Assembly (NCBI RefSeq): GCF_963676855.1
Contig: NZ_OY781460.1
Coordinates: 2,472,501 to 2,536,500, forward strand
DNA: 64,000 bases
Direction: 5' to 3'
DNA from: an uncultured Anaeromusa sp.
GTDB taxonomy: Bacteria; Bacillota; Negativicutes; Anaeromusales; Anaeromusaceae
Below are positions 42,365-52,333 of the stretch, piece after piece. Position 1 is the first letter of the stretch; every line of letters starts with the position of its first letter. The position numbers and the translations under genes were made by a program. A model generated the notes under the pieces. It was not told where the DNA came from and ran no database searches. It saw only the letters and a list, made by a program, of their open reading frames with translations.

Positions 42365-43083
42365 GTCTGTTCCTCCTCACACGACAAGATGATTTCCATC
42401 GGCCCAAAGGACTGAAGCTGCCTCACGCGCACCCGCTGTAAGCGAACCAATTCCAGCACCGCCAAAAAAGAGGCGATCACTTCCCCCCGCGAGCCACTGC
42501 GAATCAGCAAATCTTCAAACGGAACACAGCGACGTTCTTGCAAGAGGCGCACCACATCGGCCATCTTATCTTGGATACTGATTTCTTCTCGTTCCACGAT
42601 CGCCTGCGTTTGTGGCAGCCGGCTTTCCCATAACGCCGTCAAAGCTTGTAAAAGAAGCTGCGGCGTTAGACCCGCAGGCAAAGGGCGGGCTGGTTCCGGT
42701 AGTTGCGACGGACGCGTATAAACGCCCTGCCGCAACTGCCATCGTTCACCCAAAAGTTGGGCCAGCATTTTAAACCGCCGATATTCCAAAAGCCGATCTA
42801 CTAATTCTTTGCGCGGGTCCAGCCCCTCTTCTTCCTCTTCTTCGACGGAAGCCACTGGCAACAGAAGCCTGGACTTAATTTGCAACAACGTAGCGGCCAT
42901 TAATAAAAATTCGCTGGCAATGTCCATGTTGAATTCTTCCATCTCGCGCAAATACGCCAGATACTGCACCGTCACATCAGCAATAGGAATATCGTAAATA
43001 TCCAGTCTGCTTTTTTCAATCAGATGCAGCAAAAGAGCCAGCGGTCCCTCAAAGCCTTCTAAACGGATGCGATATGCTTCCAT
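42346..43083 (-). CDS. scpA: Segregation and condensation protein ScpA
   Basis: Kleisin subunit that bridges SMC heads for chromosome segregation. 245 residues: N-terminal EGFEGPLALLLHLIEKSRLDIYDIPIADVT is diagnostic, the middle is acidic (EEEEEE) and the C-terminal winged-helix domain ends in FGPMEIIL. It is 4 bp downstream of trpS and overlaps scpB, so the two proteins are coupled. Confidence 0.96.
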   Translation of the reverse strand: MEAYRIRLEGFEGPLALLLHLIEKSRLDIYDIPIADVTVQYLAYLREMEEFNMDIASEFLLMAATLLQIKSRLLLPVASVEEEEEEGLDPRKELVDRLLEYRRFKMLAQLLGERWQLRQGVYTRPSQLPEPARPLPAGLTPQLLLQALTALWESRLPQTQAIVEREEISIQDKMADVVRLLQERRCVPFEDLLIRSGSRGEVIASFLAVLELVRLQRVRVRQLQSFGPMEIILSCEEEQTCFIST

Positions 43084-43087
43084 TTGC

Positions 43088-44089
43088 TTAATTCGGCAAA
43101 TGCATAACTTCGCGAACGCTACGCATGGTTTCGCCTGCTACTTTGCGCGCTTTTTCAGCGCCAGCGGCCAGAATTTCATGCACGCGCTCTGGTTGCTGCT
43201 CCAGTACGACTCTCCGTTCATGGATTGGAGCCAAGGCACTCACCATATGGTCTGCCAATCGTTTCTTACAATCCACACAGCCAATCCCAGCTTTGCGGCA
43301 TTCCTGGTCTATTTCTGTGACAACAACAGCCGGTGAAAATACTTTATGAAAAGTAAATACCGGACAAACATCCGGATCTCCCACGTCGGCACGGCGTACT
43401 CGCTGCGGGTCTGTCACCATTTGCCGTACTTTTTCACGAATCTCTTTTTCGCTGGCGGCAAAAGGAATTTCATTGCCGTAGGACTTGCTCATTTTACGGC
43501 CATCCAATCCCGGCAACAAGGAAGCTTGACTTAGCATTTCCTTAGGCTCAACAAAAACTTCGCTGCCGTATAAATTATTGAAACGGCGCACAATCTCTCG
43601 CGTCAATTCCAAATGCGGCAGCTGATCAATCCCTACCGGCACGGTATCTGCTTTATACAAAGCAATATCCGCCGTCATCAACTCCGGATAGCCCAAAAAT
43701 CCATAGGTATTAATATCTTTACCCTGACTGCCCAATTGCACTAACTTATCTTTATAAGTAGGCACCCGTTCCAGCCACGACAGAGGCGTCATCATCGAAA
43801 GCAACAGGTGCAGCTCCGCATGCTCTTTTACTTGCGATTGAATAAAAATAGTGTTTTTTTCCGGGTCTAAGCCGGCGCTCAGCCAATTCAGCGCCATTTC
43901 ATACGTGCGTTTCGGCATAGCTTCCGTATTTTCAAAAGTCGAAGTCAACGCATGCCAGTCTACAATGCAAAAAAAGCACTCATATTGGTCTTGCAGCTTG
44001 ACCCAATTTTCCAACGCTCCCAAATAGTTTCCCAGATGAAAATTTCCAGACGGCTGCATACCGCTGAAAATACGCCCTTTTACTGTCAT
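43088..44089 (-). CDS. trpS: Tryptophanyl-tRNA synthetase
   Basis: Class I synthetase of 333 residues. GNFHLGNYLGAL is the HIGH-type motif near residue 15 and GRKMSKSYGN is KMSKS. MTADIALYKADTVPVGIDQLPHLELTREI is the conserved substrate region. AGGAGGG precedes the ATG. No T-box precedes it: only 12 bp separate it from the protease gene. It is co-transcribed with scpA/scpB. Confidence 0.97.
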   Translation of the reverse strand: MTVKGRIFSGMQPSGNFHLGNYLGALENWVKLQDQYECFFCIVDWHALTSTFENTEAMPKRTYEMALNWLSAGLDPEKNTIFIQSQVKEHAELHLLLSMMTPLSWLERVPTYKDKLVQLGSQGKDINTYGFLGYPELMTADIALYKADTVPVGIDQLPHLELTREIVRRFNNLYGSEVFVEPKEMLSQASLLPGLDGRKMSKSYGNEIPFAASEKEIREKVRQMVTDPQRVRRADVGDPDVCPVFTFHKVFSPAVVVTEIDQECRKAGIGCVDCKKRLADHMVSALAPIHERRVVLEQQPERVHEILAAGAEKARKVAGETMRSVREVMHLPN

Positions 44090-44101
44090 ATTGAAACCCT
44101 C

Positions 44102-44725
44102 CTAAAAAAATAAAATGCCAACAATGGTTTGAATGGCAAGATATAACGCAATTTGAAAGGGATATACAATCGTGCCGATAACGCCTATATATACCAAGGC
44201 AATAAGAATCACCGGACTGTACGGAGTAATTCGTTCATATAATTCAGCGTATTTCCAAGGCAAAAACACGCTGAGCACTTTTGAGCCATCCAACGGAGGA
44301 ATCGGCAGTAGGTTGAAAATAGCTAATATAATATTATAATCTCTCGTCCAAGCCAGTATTTTCCATACTTCTGGAATTCCCAGCCCCCAGAATTTACAAG
44401 CTCCCAACGCGATTGCCGCAACAAAAGCCATCACCGCATTACTGAGAGGACCTGCCAATGAAACCCAGACCATGCCGCTGCGGTATGACTGAAAACGATT
44501 GGGATTAATCGGAACTGGCTTGGCCCAACCAAATTGCGTCAGCCAAAGCATCAACAAGCCTACTGGATCTAAATGAGCCAACGGGTTCAAGGTTACTCTA
44601 CCAAGCTGTCGCGGTGTATCGTCCCCCATGGCCACCGCTGCTCTCGCATGGGCATATTCATGCACTGTTAAGGCAATCAAAAGAGCCGGCACACGAAAAA
44701 TCAAATCAGCATCTAACGAAAACAC
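44102..44725 (-). CDS. Site-2 protease family (M50) membrane metalloprotease
   Basis: Intramembrane Zn protease of the short RseP/SpoIVFB-like group without PDZ domain. 207 residues with about six hydrophobic segments, HEYAHA in the first helix (Zn ligands and Glu), NLLPIPPLDGSKVL (third ligand Asp). Substrate unknown; homologues release sigma factors or small membrane proteins. GTG at 44725 is the start, 6 nt after GGAGG. It is the first gene of the trpS-scpAB-dac run. Confidence 0.9.
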   Translation of the reverse strand: MFSLDADLIFRVPALLIALTVHEYAHARAAVAMGDDTPRQLGRVTLNPLAHLDPVGLLMLWLTQFGWAKPVPINPNRFQSYRSGMVWVSLAGPLSNAVMAFVAAIALGACKFWGLGIPEVWKILAWTRDYNIILAIFNLLPIPPLDGSKVLSVFLPWKYAELYERITPYSPVILIALVYIGVIGTIVYPFQIALYLAIQTIVGILFF

Positions 44726-44904
44726 GCCATTCCTCCTTCATTCAACCATAACTAGTTGTCGCTAAATCAATATTATATCCTACTTTCTCCGGGAACGCAA
44801 AATCCTGCCCCCCCTCTTAACAAGCTCGTTTTACTGTGCTAGAATACGAACTGAATATGTTGTCTAAATTGCAAATCACGCTACACAAAGGAGTCTTGTT
44901 AATC
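44726..44904. promoter_or_regulatory. Divergent promoter region with deacetylase promoter
   Basis: On the plus strand TTAACA (44817-44822), 17-bp spacer, TAGAAT (44840-44845) make a near-consensus promoter whose start lies about 50 bp before the deacetylase ATG. This excludes a longer coding start at 44836. The minus-strand promoter for the protease was not identified. Confidence 0.65.
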
Positions 44905-45819
44905 ATGAAGTCCCCCCGTTTTGTTTTTTCGCGACGCGCTTTCGTTTTGTCCCTGTTCAGCGCCATTTTTCTTTGCGCTGCCTTTCCACTAATTACCTGG
45001 GCTATTCAGCTCTGGGACGTTCCACTTGCAACAGAAGAATCAGCGTCGACTCTCTCTCAAAGTAATAGTCCTCCTGCTATTTTCATGTTGCCGGAACACC
45101 CTGGCGATGAACCATTAATGGAAGAAGGCCGCCCTTTATATGACTCGTACCTCACCAATGAGCGCCTTCGCGCCAATCTCCCACTCAATCTTCCAACTGC
45201 GCAACCCTACAAGGCCGCAAAAGTAGTCTATCTTACCTTTGACGATGGTCCTGACCCCCAAAACACACCGGTAGTTTTGGATATCTTAAAAAAAGAACAG
45301 ATCAAAGCTACCTTTTTTTTGGTAGGCACGCAAATAGAAAAGCACCCTGCTCTTGTACAACGTCTTTTTGCCGAAGGTCATGCTATAGGCAATCATACGT
45401 ACGATCATATTTACAAAAACCTGTATCAATCGCCGCAAAGCTATATCGCACAATTAAATCATACCGATGAACTTCTTAAATCCATTCTTCTTTGCCGCCC
45501 CCGCATTTCCAGAGCTCCTGGAGGTTCTACTGGCAGTTTCAATAAGGCCTACTGGGACTTACTCAAACAAAATGGCTATATTGAAGTAGGCTGGAATGTT
45601 TCCTCTGGCGACGCTTCGGCAGCCAAGGCCGCGTCTATTGAAGGCAATGTATTGACGCAGATGAAGCAAACTTTTTTACAAAGCCATGCCATTGTACTTA
45701 TGCATGATGGTCCCGGACATATTGAAACAGTCCGCGCTCTACCTGGTATTATCCAAGCTTTAAAAGCCCAAGGCTATGAATTCCGCGTAGTCAATACACA
45801 AACACCAACAGCCTGGTAA
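44905..45819 (+). CDS. Polysaccharide deacetylase (NodB/CE4 family)
   Basis: Probably a cell-surface peptidoglycan or glycan N-deacetylase. 304 residues with an N-terminal signal anchor (FVLSLFSAIFLCAAFPLITWAI) and a C-terminal NodB domain: TFDDGPDP (catalytic Asp and metal ligand Asp), GNHTYDH (metal His-x3-His), RAPGGSTG (motif 3), VGWNVSSGD and MHDGPGH. A PdaA-like role in spore cortex or a housekeeping role are both possible. ATG at 44905 follows AAAGGAG. It is monocistronic. Confidence 0.92.
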   Translation: MKSPRFVFSRRAFVLSLFSAIFLCAAFPLITWAIQLWDVPLATEESASTLSQSNSPPAIFMLPEHPGDEPLMEEGRPLYDSYLTNERLRANLPLNLPTAQPYKAAKVVYLTFDDGPDPQNTPVVLDILKKEQIKATFFLVGTQIEKHPALVQRLFAEGHAIGNHTYDHIYKNLYQSPQSYIAQLNHTDELLKSILLCRPRISRAPGGSTGSFNKAYWDLLKQNGYIEVGWNVSSGDASAAKAASIEGNVLTQMKQTFLQSHAIVLMHDGPGHIETVRALPGIIQALKAQGYEFRVVNTQTPTAW

Positions 45820-45825
45820 AGACAA

Positions 45826-45868
45826 AAAAATCCGCATTCTCTCTTGTAGAGGGAATGCGGATTTTTCA
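45826..45868. terminator. Bidirectional terminator between deacetylase gene and guaB
   Basis: Long hairpin with TCCGCATTC/GAATGCGGA arms flanked by A-run on the left and T-run on the right, ending 1 bp before the guaB stop. Confidence 0.88.
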
Positions 45869-45869
45869 T

Positions 45870-47417
<1,548 letters not shown>

Positions 47418-47478
47418 TCACATTGTCATTCCTTTTGTCGCTGTTTCATTCTCCTTGATTATCGTGATGAAAAAAGGA

Positions 47479-47511
47479 AAAAGCGTAAACCTCGTTTTGA
47501 GGTTTACGCTT
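47479..47511 (-). terminator. Terminator of VanW gene
   Basis: Perfect 13-bp stem (47481-47493 with 47499-47511) with a 5-nt loop, followed by TTTTTCC on the minus strand. It overlaps the last base of the stop codon. Confidence 0.85.
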
Positions 47512-48869
47512 CAATTATTCTTTTTCTCTGCCGCCGCTTTTGTACCCATACGGATAATGCGCTCGGAAGGAGGAAAGTCATCCGAAGAAATAATTTCTCG
47601 ACTAATTTCTACGCCTTGACGTAAGCGGATTTTTTCAATTTTTATTCGATAACCGCTTTCCCCTCTTTCTTCCACAATCTGACGGCCAGCTTCTAAATTG
47701 GCATCCGGTCTCACTACAATTGGCGCTGGAATTACTTGTTTATCCAGCGGCGCAATACGCACTTCTACCGGATCATCCGAGCTGCCAAATACTTGCACAA
47801 TCAGACGATTGCCATCAATTTTACTGGAAATATAAAGATTATGCTGGCTGGTATTAGTGAATTGAAAATCTAATTGGTCATCAGCCACGGTCGCATCCTG
47901 TCCAAGAGGTACATACCCAGGAGGACTGTAATGAGAGGTCCGCTCTACAATTTCCAAATCTGCCAACAGAACCGCATTGTAAAGAGTGCTGCTCACTTGG
48001 CACACTCCACCGCCCCAATCCGGTACCAATTTCCCATCAATGAATACGGGAGCCTCTTTATAGCCATTTTCTTGAGTACGCTTGCCCACTTGCGAATTGA
48101 AAGAAAAAACACTGCCAGCCCGCACCAACGTATCATCAATGCTACGTGATGCCAAATAAACATTTTTAGAACGATTGCTGTCATATGCGTTGAAATAGCT
48201 AGAATAAGATCCTAAAAGACGATCAATGCCGCTAAGATCCTCTGCCCGAATTTCCGGGATATCTTCTTTTACAGGCAAAGAAATCTGCAACGATTGAAAA
48301 TTCGCCATCGCGGCCTGCCAAGTTGTTTCCAATTCCGCCCGCTCCAAGTGCTGCCCAATAAGCTCCGGTACAATCTGCACCTGTCCCTGTTGATAGTTAA
48401 CGTAAGCTTTACGGGATGGACGCTCCACATCATGAACAATTCTATCCAGCAATTTCTTGGCTTTTTCCGGCTCATACGCAAGACGATAGGAAAGCTGACG
48501 ACCTTTTTGCGTCGCCATATACCACTCCTGCAGTTGCAGCCAAATCGGGCCTGTTCGCCCAATCATATACGCTTCATGCGCTAATACAGCTGCATTAGCA
48601 TGTATATTTAATTCATCAGTAGTGCTTTCCCATTGCTGCTCGCCATAAACAAAGCGTATTGTCTGATGAGCCAGCCGTTTGCTCGCATCTTCTTCAATCG
48701 CAGATACGGCCGCTTCCTCTGTCAATCCGCCTAGATCCAACGAACCCAATTTTACGCCATGTGAAATGCCATCACGAAAATATACAGCCGTGCCAGCAAC
48801 GGCCAAACTTGCCAAAGTAAAAGAAAGAATTAATACTAAAGATAAGCTGACTCGTTGCCATCGCTTCAC
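47511..48869 (-). CDS. VanW family surface protein with G5-like C-terminus
   Basis: 452-residue protein with N-terminal signal anchor (VSLSLVLILSFTLASLAVAG), a peptidoglycan-binding type 4-like region (about 40-210), and a VanW domain whose hallmark is DWGGGVCQVSSTLYNAVLLADLEIVERTSHYSPPGYVPLG. The final 60 residues (YRIKIEKIRLRQGVEISREII) look like a G5 domain. Family role is unknown despite the name; the members are cell-surface and not resistance genes. GTG at 48869 is the only in-frame start near GGAGG (13 nt). Confidence 0.88.
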   Translation of the reverse strand: MKRWQRVSLSLVLILSFTLASLAVAGTAVYFRDGISHGVKLGSLDLGGLTEEAAVSAIEEDASKRLAHQTIRFVYGEQQWESTTDELNIHANAAVLAHEAYMIGRTGPIWLQLQEWYMATQKGRQLSYRLAYEPEKAKKLLDRIVHDVERPSRKAYVNYQQGQVQIVPELIGQHLERAELETTWQAAMANFQSLQISLPVKEDIPEIRAEDLSGIDRLLGSYSSYFNAYDSNRSKNVYLASRSIDDTLVRAGSVFSFNSQVGKRTQENGYKEAPVFIDGKLVPDWGGGVCQVSSTLYNAVLLADLEIVERTSHYSPPGYVPLGQDATVADDQLDFQFTNTSQHNLYISSKIDGNRLIVQVFGSSDDPVEVRIAPLDKQVIPAPIVVRPDANLEAGRQIVEERGESGYRIKIEKIRLRQGVEISREIISSDDFPPSERIIRMGTKAAAEKKNN

Positions 48870-48901
48870 GAAACCATCCCGGCCTCCTCTACCTGTCCTT
48901 C

Positions 48902-48940
48902 AAAAGACCGGGCTTCCGCCTAAGCGAAAACCCGGTCCAA
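48902..48940 (-). terminator. Terminator of PRC-barrel gene
   Basis: GACCGGG/CCCGGTC stem (48906-48912 with 48931-48937) with an inner paired region and T-rich minus-strand end. Confidence 0.7.
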
Positions 48941-48947
48941 AGCCAGT

Positions 48948-49754
48948 TTATTGAACATTCATCGACAGTTCTACATATTTCCCTGCCAACTTGGCTTTTT
49001 GCAGGACTTCTTCTGTAATTTCTCCGCCTTCATCTACCACGAGAACGCCATTATCGGTCTCAATGCGGCGACTGGCTTTCTTCCCTAAAAGAAATTTGCG
49101 TGTTTTTTCTTCAATTTTTCGTGAATAGGCATCCACTTCTGGAGCTGGTTCCGCTGATGTTTCTTCCACTTTTGTTTCTTCAACTTTAGGCTCCTCCACT
49201 ACAGGCGCCGGAGCAACAACTGGAGCAGCGACCGTTGAAGTTTCTACTACAGGAACTTGCTGCTCTGACACAGAAACGGCAGCCTGCTCTTCTGAGCTGT
49301 CACGAATAAACAGAACATCTTTGCCTAAAGTTATGATGTTTTCCAGCAACACCTGTTGGCTATCGCCATTATCCACAGTATACTCACACACAGCAATTTT
49401 GCCGTCGTTTTCAACCATGAAATCGGTAACTCGCCCTAAAATGCGACCAGCTGTAGTAACTACTTTGGTCCCAATTACAGAGGTATTGGCCACCAGCAGC
49501 GGCTCAATATCCGGAAAATCAGCAACCCCTACCACATTATCGCTGGATTCGACGGTAACAGCAAACTCACCGAGACCAGCTACCGCTTTGGCCGGCAGCA
49601 GTTTAGCTCCCAAGTACCATTTGCCGTCATCAATCAAAAATGCTTCTACCGATTTGGCTGCGGCATTGATGATAAATGCCTTGATAGTTCCCAGTTCTTC
49701 ACCTTCACGAATGCTAAATACAGGTAAGCTTAAAATTTCTGTGCTTTTTTTCAT
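48948..49754 (-). CDS. Two-PRC-barrel domain protein
   Basis: 268-residue cytoplasmic protein. Two PRC-barrel domains (about 8-80, LSLPVFSIREGEELGTIKAF; and 85-150, ANTSVIGTKVVTTAGRILGRV), a Pro/Glu/Val-rich linker (about 155-205, repeats of VEEPKVEETKVEET) and a distinct C-terminal ~60 residues with TDNGVLVVDEGGEITEEV. PRC barrels occur in photosynthetic reaction-centre H subunits and in RimM; the role of free-standing copies in Firmicutes is unclear. Runs parallel to the TPR-like membrane gene 54 bp upstream, with a similar linker. Confidence 0.85.
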   Translation of the reverse strand: MKKSTEILSLPVFSIREGEELGTIKAFIINAAAKSVEAFLIDDGKWYLGAKLLPAKAVAGLGEFAVTVESSDNVVGVADFPDIEPLLVANTSVIGTKVVTTAGRILGRVTDFMVENDGKIAVCEYTVDNGDSQQVLLENIITLGKDVLFIRDSSEEQAAVSVSEQQVPVVETSTVAAPVVAPAPVVEEPKVEETKVEETSAEPAPEVDAYSRKIEEKTRKFLLGKKASRRIETDNGVLVVDEGGEITEEVLQKAKLAGKYVELSMNVQ

Positions 49755-49808
49755 AAATGAAACCCCTCCCGCATATGTATAAACATAAAAATGGAATCCC
49801 CGTGTAGT

Positions 49809-51020
49809 TTATTGTCGGCTGCGCCATTGCTGATAGATAGTTTCAACCTTCTCCAACACGGAAGCCGGTATGGCTTCCGGCGCAACCGCCTCGAGTTTAA
49901 GCTGGCGCAATACGCCAAGAAAAATCTGTAAATATCCTAAAGTTTGTTGAATATCTTTTTGCCAAACAGGCTGTTGGCTCACTTGCGGCAAGGCAAGCGC
50001 TGCTTCTAGCGCTGCAATAGCTTCCTCCCAATGTCCATAACGCTTCAGTAATGCGCCTTCTTCTATAAGCAAGAAAGGCAAGTCTTCGTCGTCAGCAAAC
50101 TGTGCAAGCCCTGCTTGCAGCACTTTTTGTGCACTTTGCCAGGAGCCAGCTTCGCGAAAGCTCCAGGCATCCTCCAAACACGCGTCAACATTGACAAACG
50201 TAGTCGGAATTTTTTCTGTTTTCTCAGCAAGATCCAGATTTTCCGGTGCAGAAATTTCTTGAGGATCTTCTGCCAACGACGAATCAACCGTCGAAGCAGC
50301 AGGTACGTCTTCAGAAACGGCAATGGACTCCACAGCCACTGTTGCTGCATCAACTGCCGATGGTGCTGTTTTCTCTGGTTCTAAATTAGGCAGCTTAGCC
50401 GTTACAGGCTCAGCCACCGGCACCATCGCCAGGGAGGTATCGGCCACAACGCTCTTTTCCATGGTCTGCGTTTGTTTCTTACGCTTTGCGGGCAAACGAT
50501 TTTCGCCCGCAGAGCTCGCCCTCAGCACTCCAGTAGCAACAGGTTCTTTTTTCTGTATCTTGGGCGGCTTCTTTTTTCTTGCTGCAAAAGGTTGCTCTTG
50601 CAGCTCTTCCTTCTTGGGCAACGGTTTTTCTGGCACGTCTCTACGGAACTGCGCTACAGTTGATTCTTGCTGCTGTTGCTCTGTGACCGTCACAGGCAAA
50701 ATAGATGTTTCGGAGGCAACCGGTAAAGCAGTTGCTGCCGAAACAGCAGGCATATAATCAGGCAACGTAGCTGCTGCCCAAGCACCGCCAACAGCGCAGG
50801 CAAACAAAATGGCAATCGTCATCTCCAAGTTAGCCCAACTCAATAAAAGCCGCGGCAATACCGCAGCCAATAAAATTGCACAGCCGGCACAAAACAATAC
50901 AATTCTCCAAGGAAGCTGCCATTGCGGAATTTTTTTGCTTAGCAAAGCTACCAAGGAAGCCAACAACAGCACAATAAATGAAATAATGAGAAAAAAATCC
51001 ACGTCAACCACCGCTATCAT
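49809..51020 (-). CDS. Membrane protein with disordered linker and C-terminal TPR-like domain, unknown function
   Basis: 403 residues. Three hydrophobic segments occupy residues about 8-90 (FFLIISFIVLLLASLVALLS and two more). About 95-290 is a low-complexity Ala/Val/Glu/Lys/Gln linker. The rest is helical: SFREAGSWQSAQKVLQAGLAQF, EGALLKRYGHWEEAIAALEAA and later helices resemble tetratricopeptide repeats. I recognise no family. The ribosome-binding site before the ATG is poor, and a GTG a few codons later may be the true start. Confidence 0.6.
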   Translation of the reverse strand: MIAVVDVDFFLIISFIVLLLASLVALLSKKIPQWQLPWRIVLFCAGCAILLAAVLPRLLLSWANLEMTIAILFACAVGGAWAAATLPDYMPAVSAATALPVASETSILPVTVTEQQQQESTVAQFRRDVPEKPLPKKEELQEQPFAARKKKPPKIQKKEPVATGVLRASSAGENRLPAKRKKQTQTMEKSVVADTSLAMVPVAEPVTAKLPNLEPEKTAPSAVDAATVAVESIAVSEDVPAASTVDSSLAEDPQEISAPENLDLAEKTEKIPTTFVNVDACLEDAWSFREAGSWQSAQKVLQAGLAQFADDEDLPFLLIEEGALLKRYGHWEEAIAALEAALALPQVSQQPVWQKDIQQTLGYLQIFLGVLRQLKLEAVAPEAIPASVLEKVETIYQQWRSRQ

Positions 51021-51076
51021 AAAATGAATCTTTCTATTTGCCTATTCTACACAATCAGTGAATTTCCTTTCTTTTT

Positions 51077-52333
51077 TTAAGAAAAAGAAAGACCTTTATC
51101 TTCCAATTCTTGTGCAGCACCCATACACGCTAAAACTGCATGCTCAAAAGTAAGACCGCCTTGAAGATAAACAGCATATGGTTCGCGCATTGGCGCATCG
51201 GCGCTTAATTCAATTGAAGCCCCTTGTACAAAGGTTCCCGCTGCCATAATCACCGCGTCCTCATAGCCCGGCATACCGCTTGGCTCTGGCCTCACATGTG
51301 CGTCAACCGGTGAATATTTTTGAATCCCCTGGCAAAAGGCCACGATCCTCTCTGGCGTCCCCAAGGTAATCGCTTGGATAATATCGCCTCGCTGCACCGC
51401 CCAGTGTGGCAACGTTTCATAACCTAAACACTCAAAAAAAGCAGCGGCAAAAATAGCTCCTTTTACCGCTTGAGCTGTTGTATGAGGCGCTACAAACAGC
51501 CCCTGGTACAACAAGCGATTACCTCCCAACGAGGCTCCCAACTCCGCCCCGATACCTGGCGCAGTCAAGCGAAAAGCAGCCAATTCCACTAAATCCTTCC
51601 GGCCTGCAATATACCCCCCTGTCGGTGCCAACCCGCCGCCAGGATTTTTAATTAACGAGCCGGCCATGATGTCAGCGCCAACGGCTGTTGGCTCCTGTAC
51701 CTCCACAAACTCGCCATAGCAATTATCAACAAAGCAGATACATTCTGGAGCAATGGCCTTTACCGCCGCGCAGGTAGCGGCAATTTCAGCCACCGTCAAT
51801 GTTGCCCGCAAACTATAGCCTCGCGAACGCTGAATCAGCACCATTTTAGTCTTAGGCTGTATATAGGCCGACAGATGCGCCAAGTCAATACCTCCGCTGG
51901 GCATAGGCATTTCCCGATAGGATACGCCAAATTCCTTCAAAGAGCCCGGAACTTCACGAGTATGTCCAATAACGCTTTGCATTGTATCATATGGCGCCCC
52001 TGTCAAGGAAACCAGCTCGTCGCCAGGACGCAAAACCCCGAATAAAACAGTAGCCAACGCATGCGTGCCGGAAACAAACTGCGTCCGTACCAACGCCGCT
52101 TCTGCTCCGCACAAGGTCGCCCAAGTCTCTTCCAGGGTTTCTCGCCCTGCATCGTTATAGGCATAGCCGCTTGTCGCCCGAAAATGATAATCCGAAACTC
52201 GGTGACGGCGGAAGGCGTCCAGTACTCTCAAGGTATTAGTTTCAGCTATCTGCTCCACGTCTTTCGCCATAGACGTCATCTGTTGCAGCGCCTTTTCCCG
52301 CGCTGCTTGAATTTTAGCACTAAATCGATTCAA
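51077..52333 (-). CDS. Methionine gamma-lyase family PLP-dependent protein (YnbB-like)
   Basis: 418-residue PLP enzyme of the Cys/Met metabolism superfamily, distinct subgroup once annotated as aluminium resistance protein. PLP Lys is in [21 protein letters not shown] (Lys ~229), with [11 protein letters not shown] for the pyridine Asp and the phosphate-binding [11 protein letters not shown]. The in vivo substrate is unknown. It overlaps hflX by 4 bp. Confidence 0.9.
   Translation of the reverse strand: MNRFSAKIQAAREKALQQMTSMAKDVEQIAETNTLRVLDAFRRHRVSDYHFRATSGYAYNDAGRETLEETWATLCGAEAALVRTQFVSGTHALATVLFGVLRPGDELVSLTGAPYDTMQSVIGHTREVPGSLKEFGVSYREMPMPSGGIDLAHLSAYIQPKTKMVLIQRSRGYSLRATLTVAEIAATCAAVKAIAPECICFVDNCYGEFVEVQEPTAVGADIMAGSLIKNPGGGLAPTGGYIAGRKDLVELAAFRLTAPGIGAELGASLGGNRLLYQGLFVAPHTTAQAVKGAIFAAAFFECLGYETLPHWAVQRGDIIQAITLGTPERIVAFCQGIQKYSPVDAHVRPEPSGMPGYEDAVIMAAGTFVQGASIELSADAPMREPYAVYLQGGLTFEHAVLACMGAAQELEDKGLSFS

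Noticed and set aside
44836-44904. Extended N-terminus for the polysaccharide deacetylase
   Set aside because: The promoter -10 overlaps the earlier start, and the Shine-Dalgarno and signal anchor fit the ATG at 44905.
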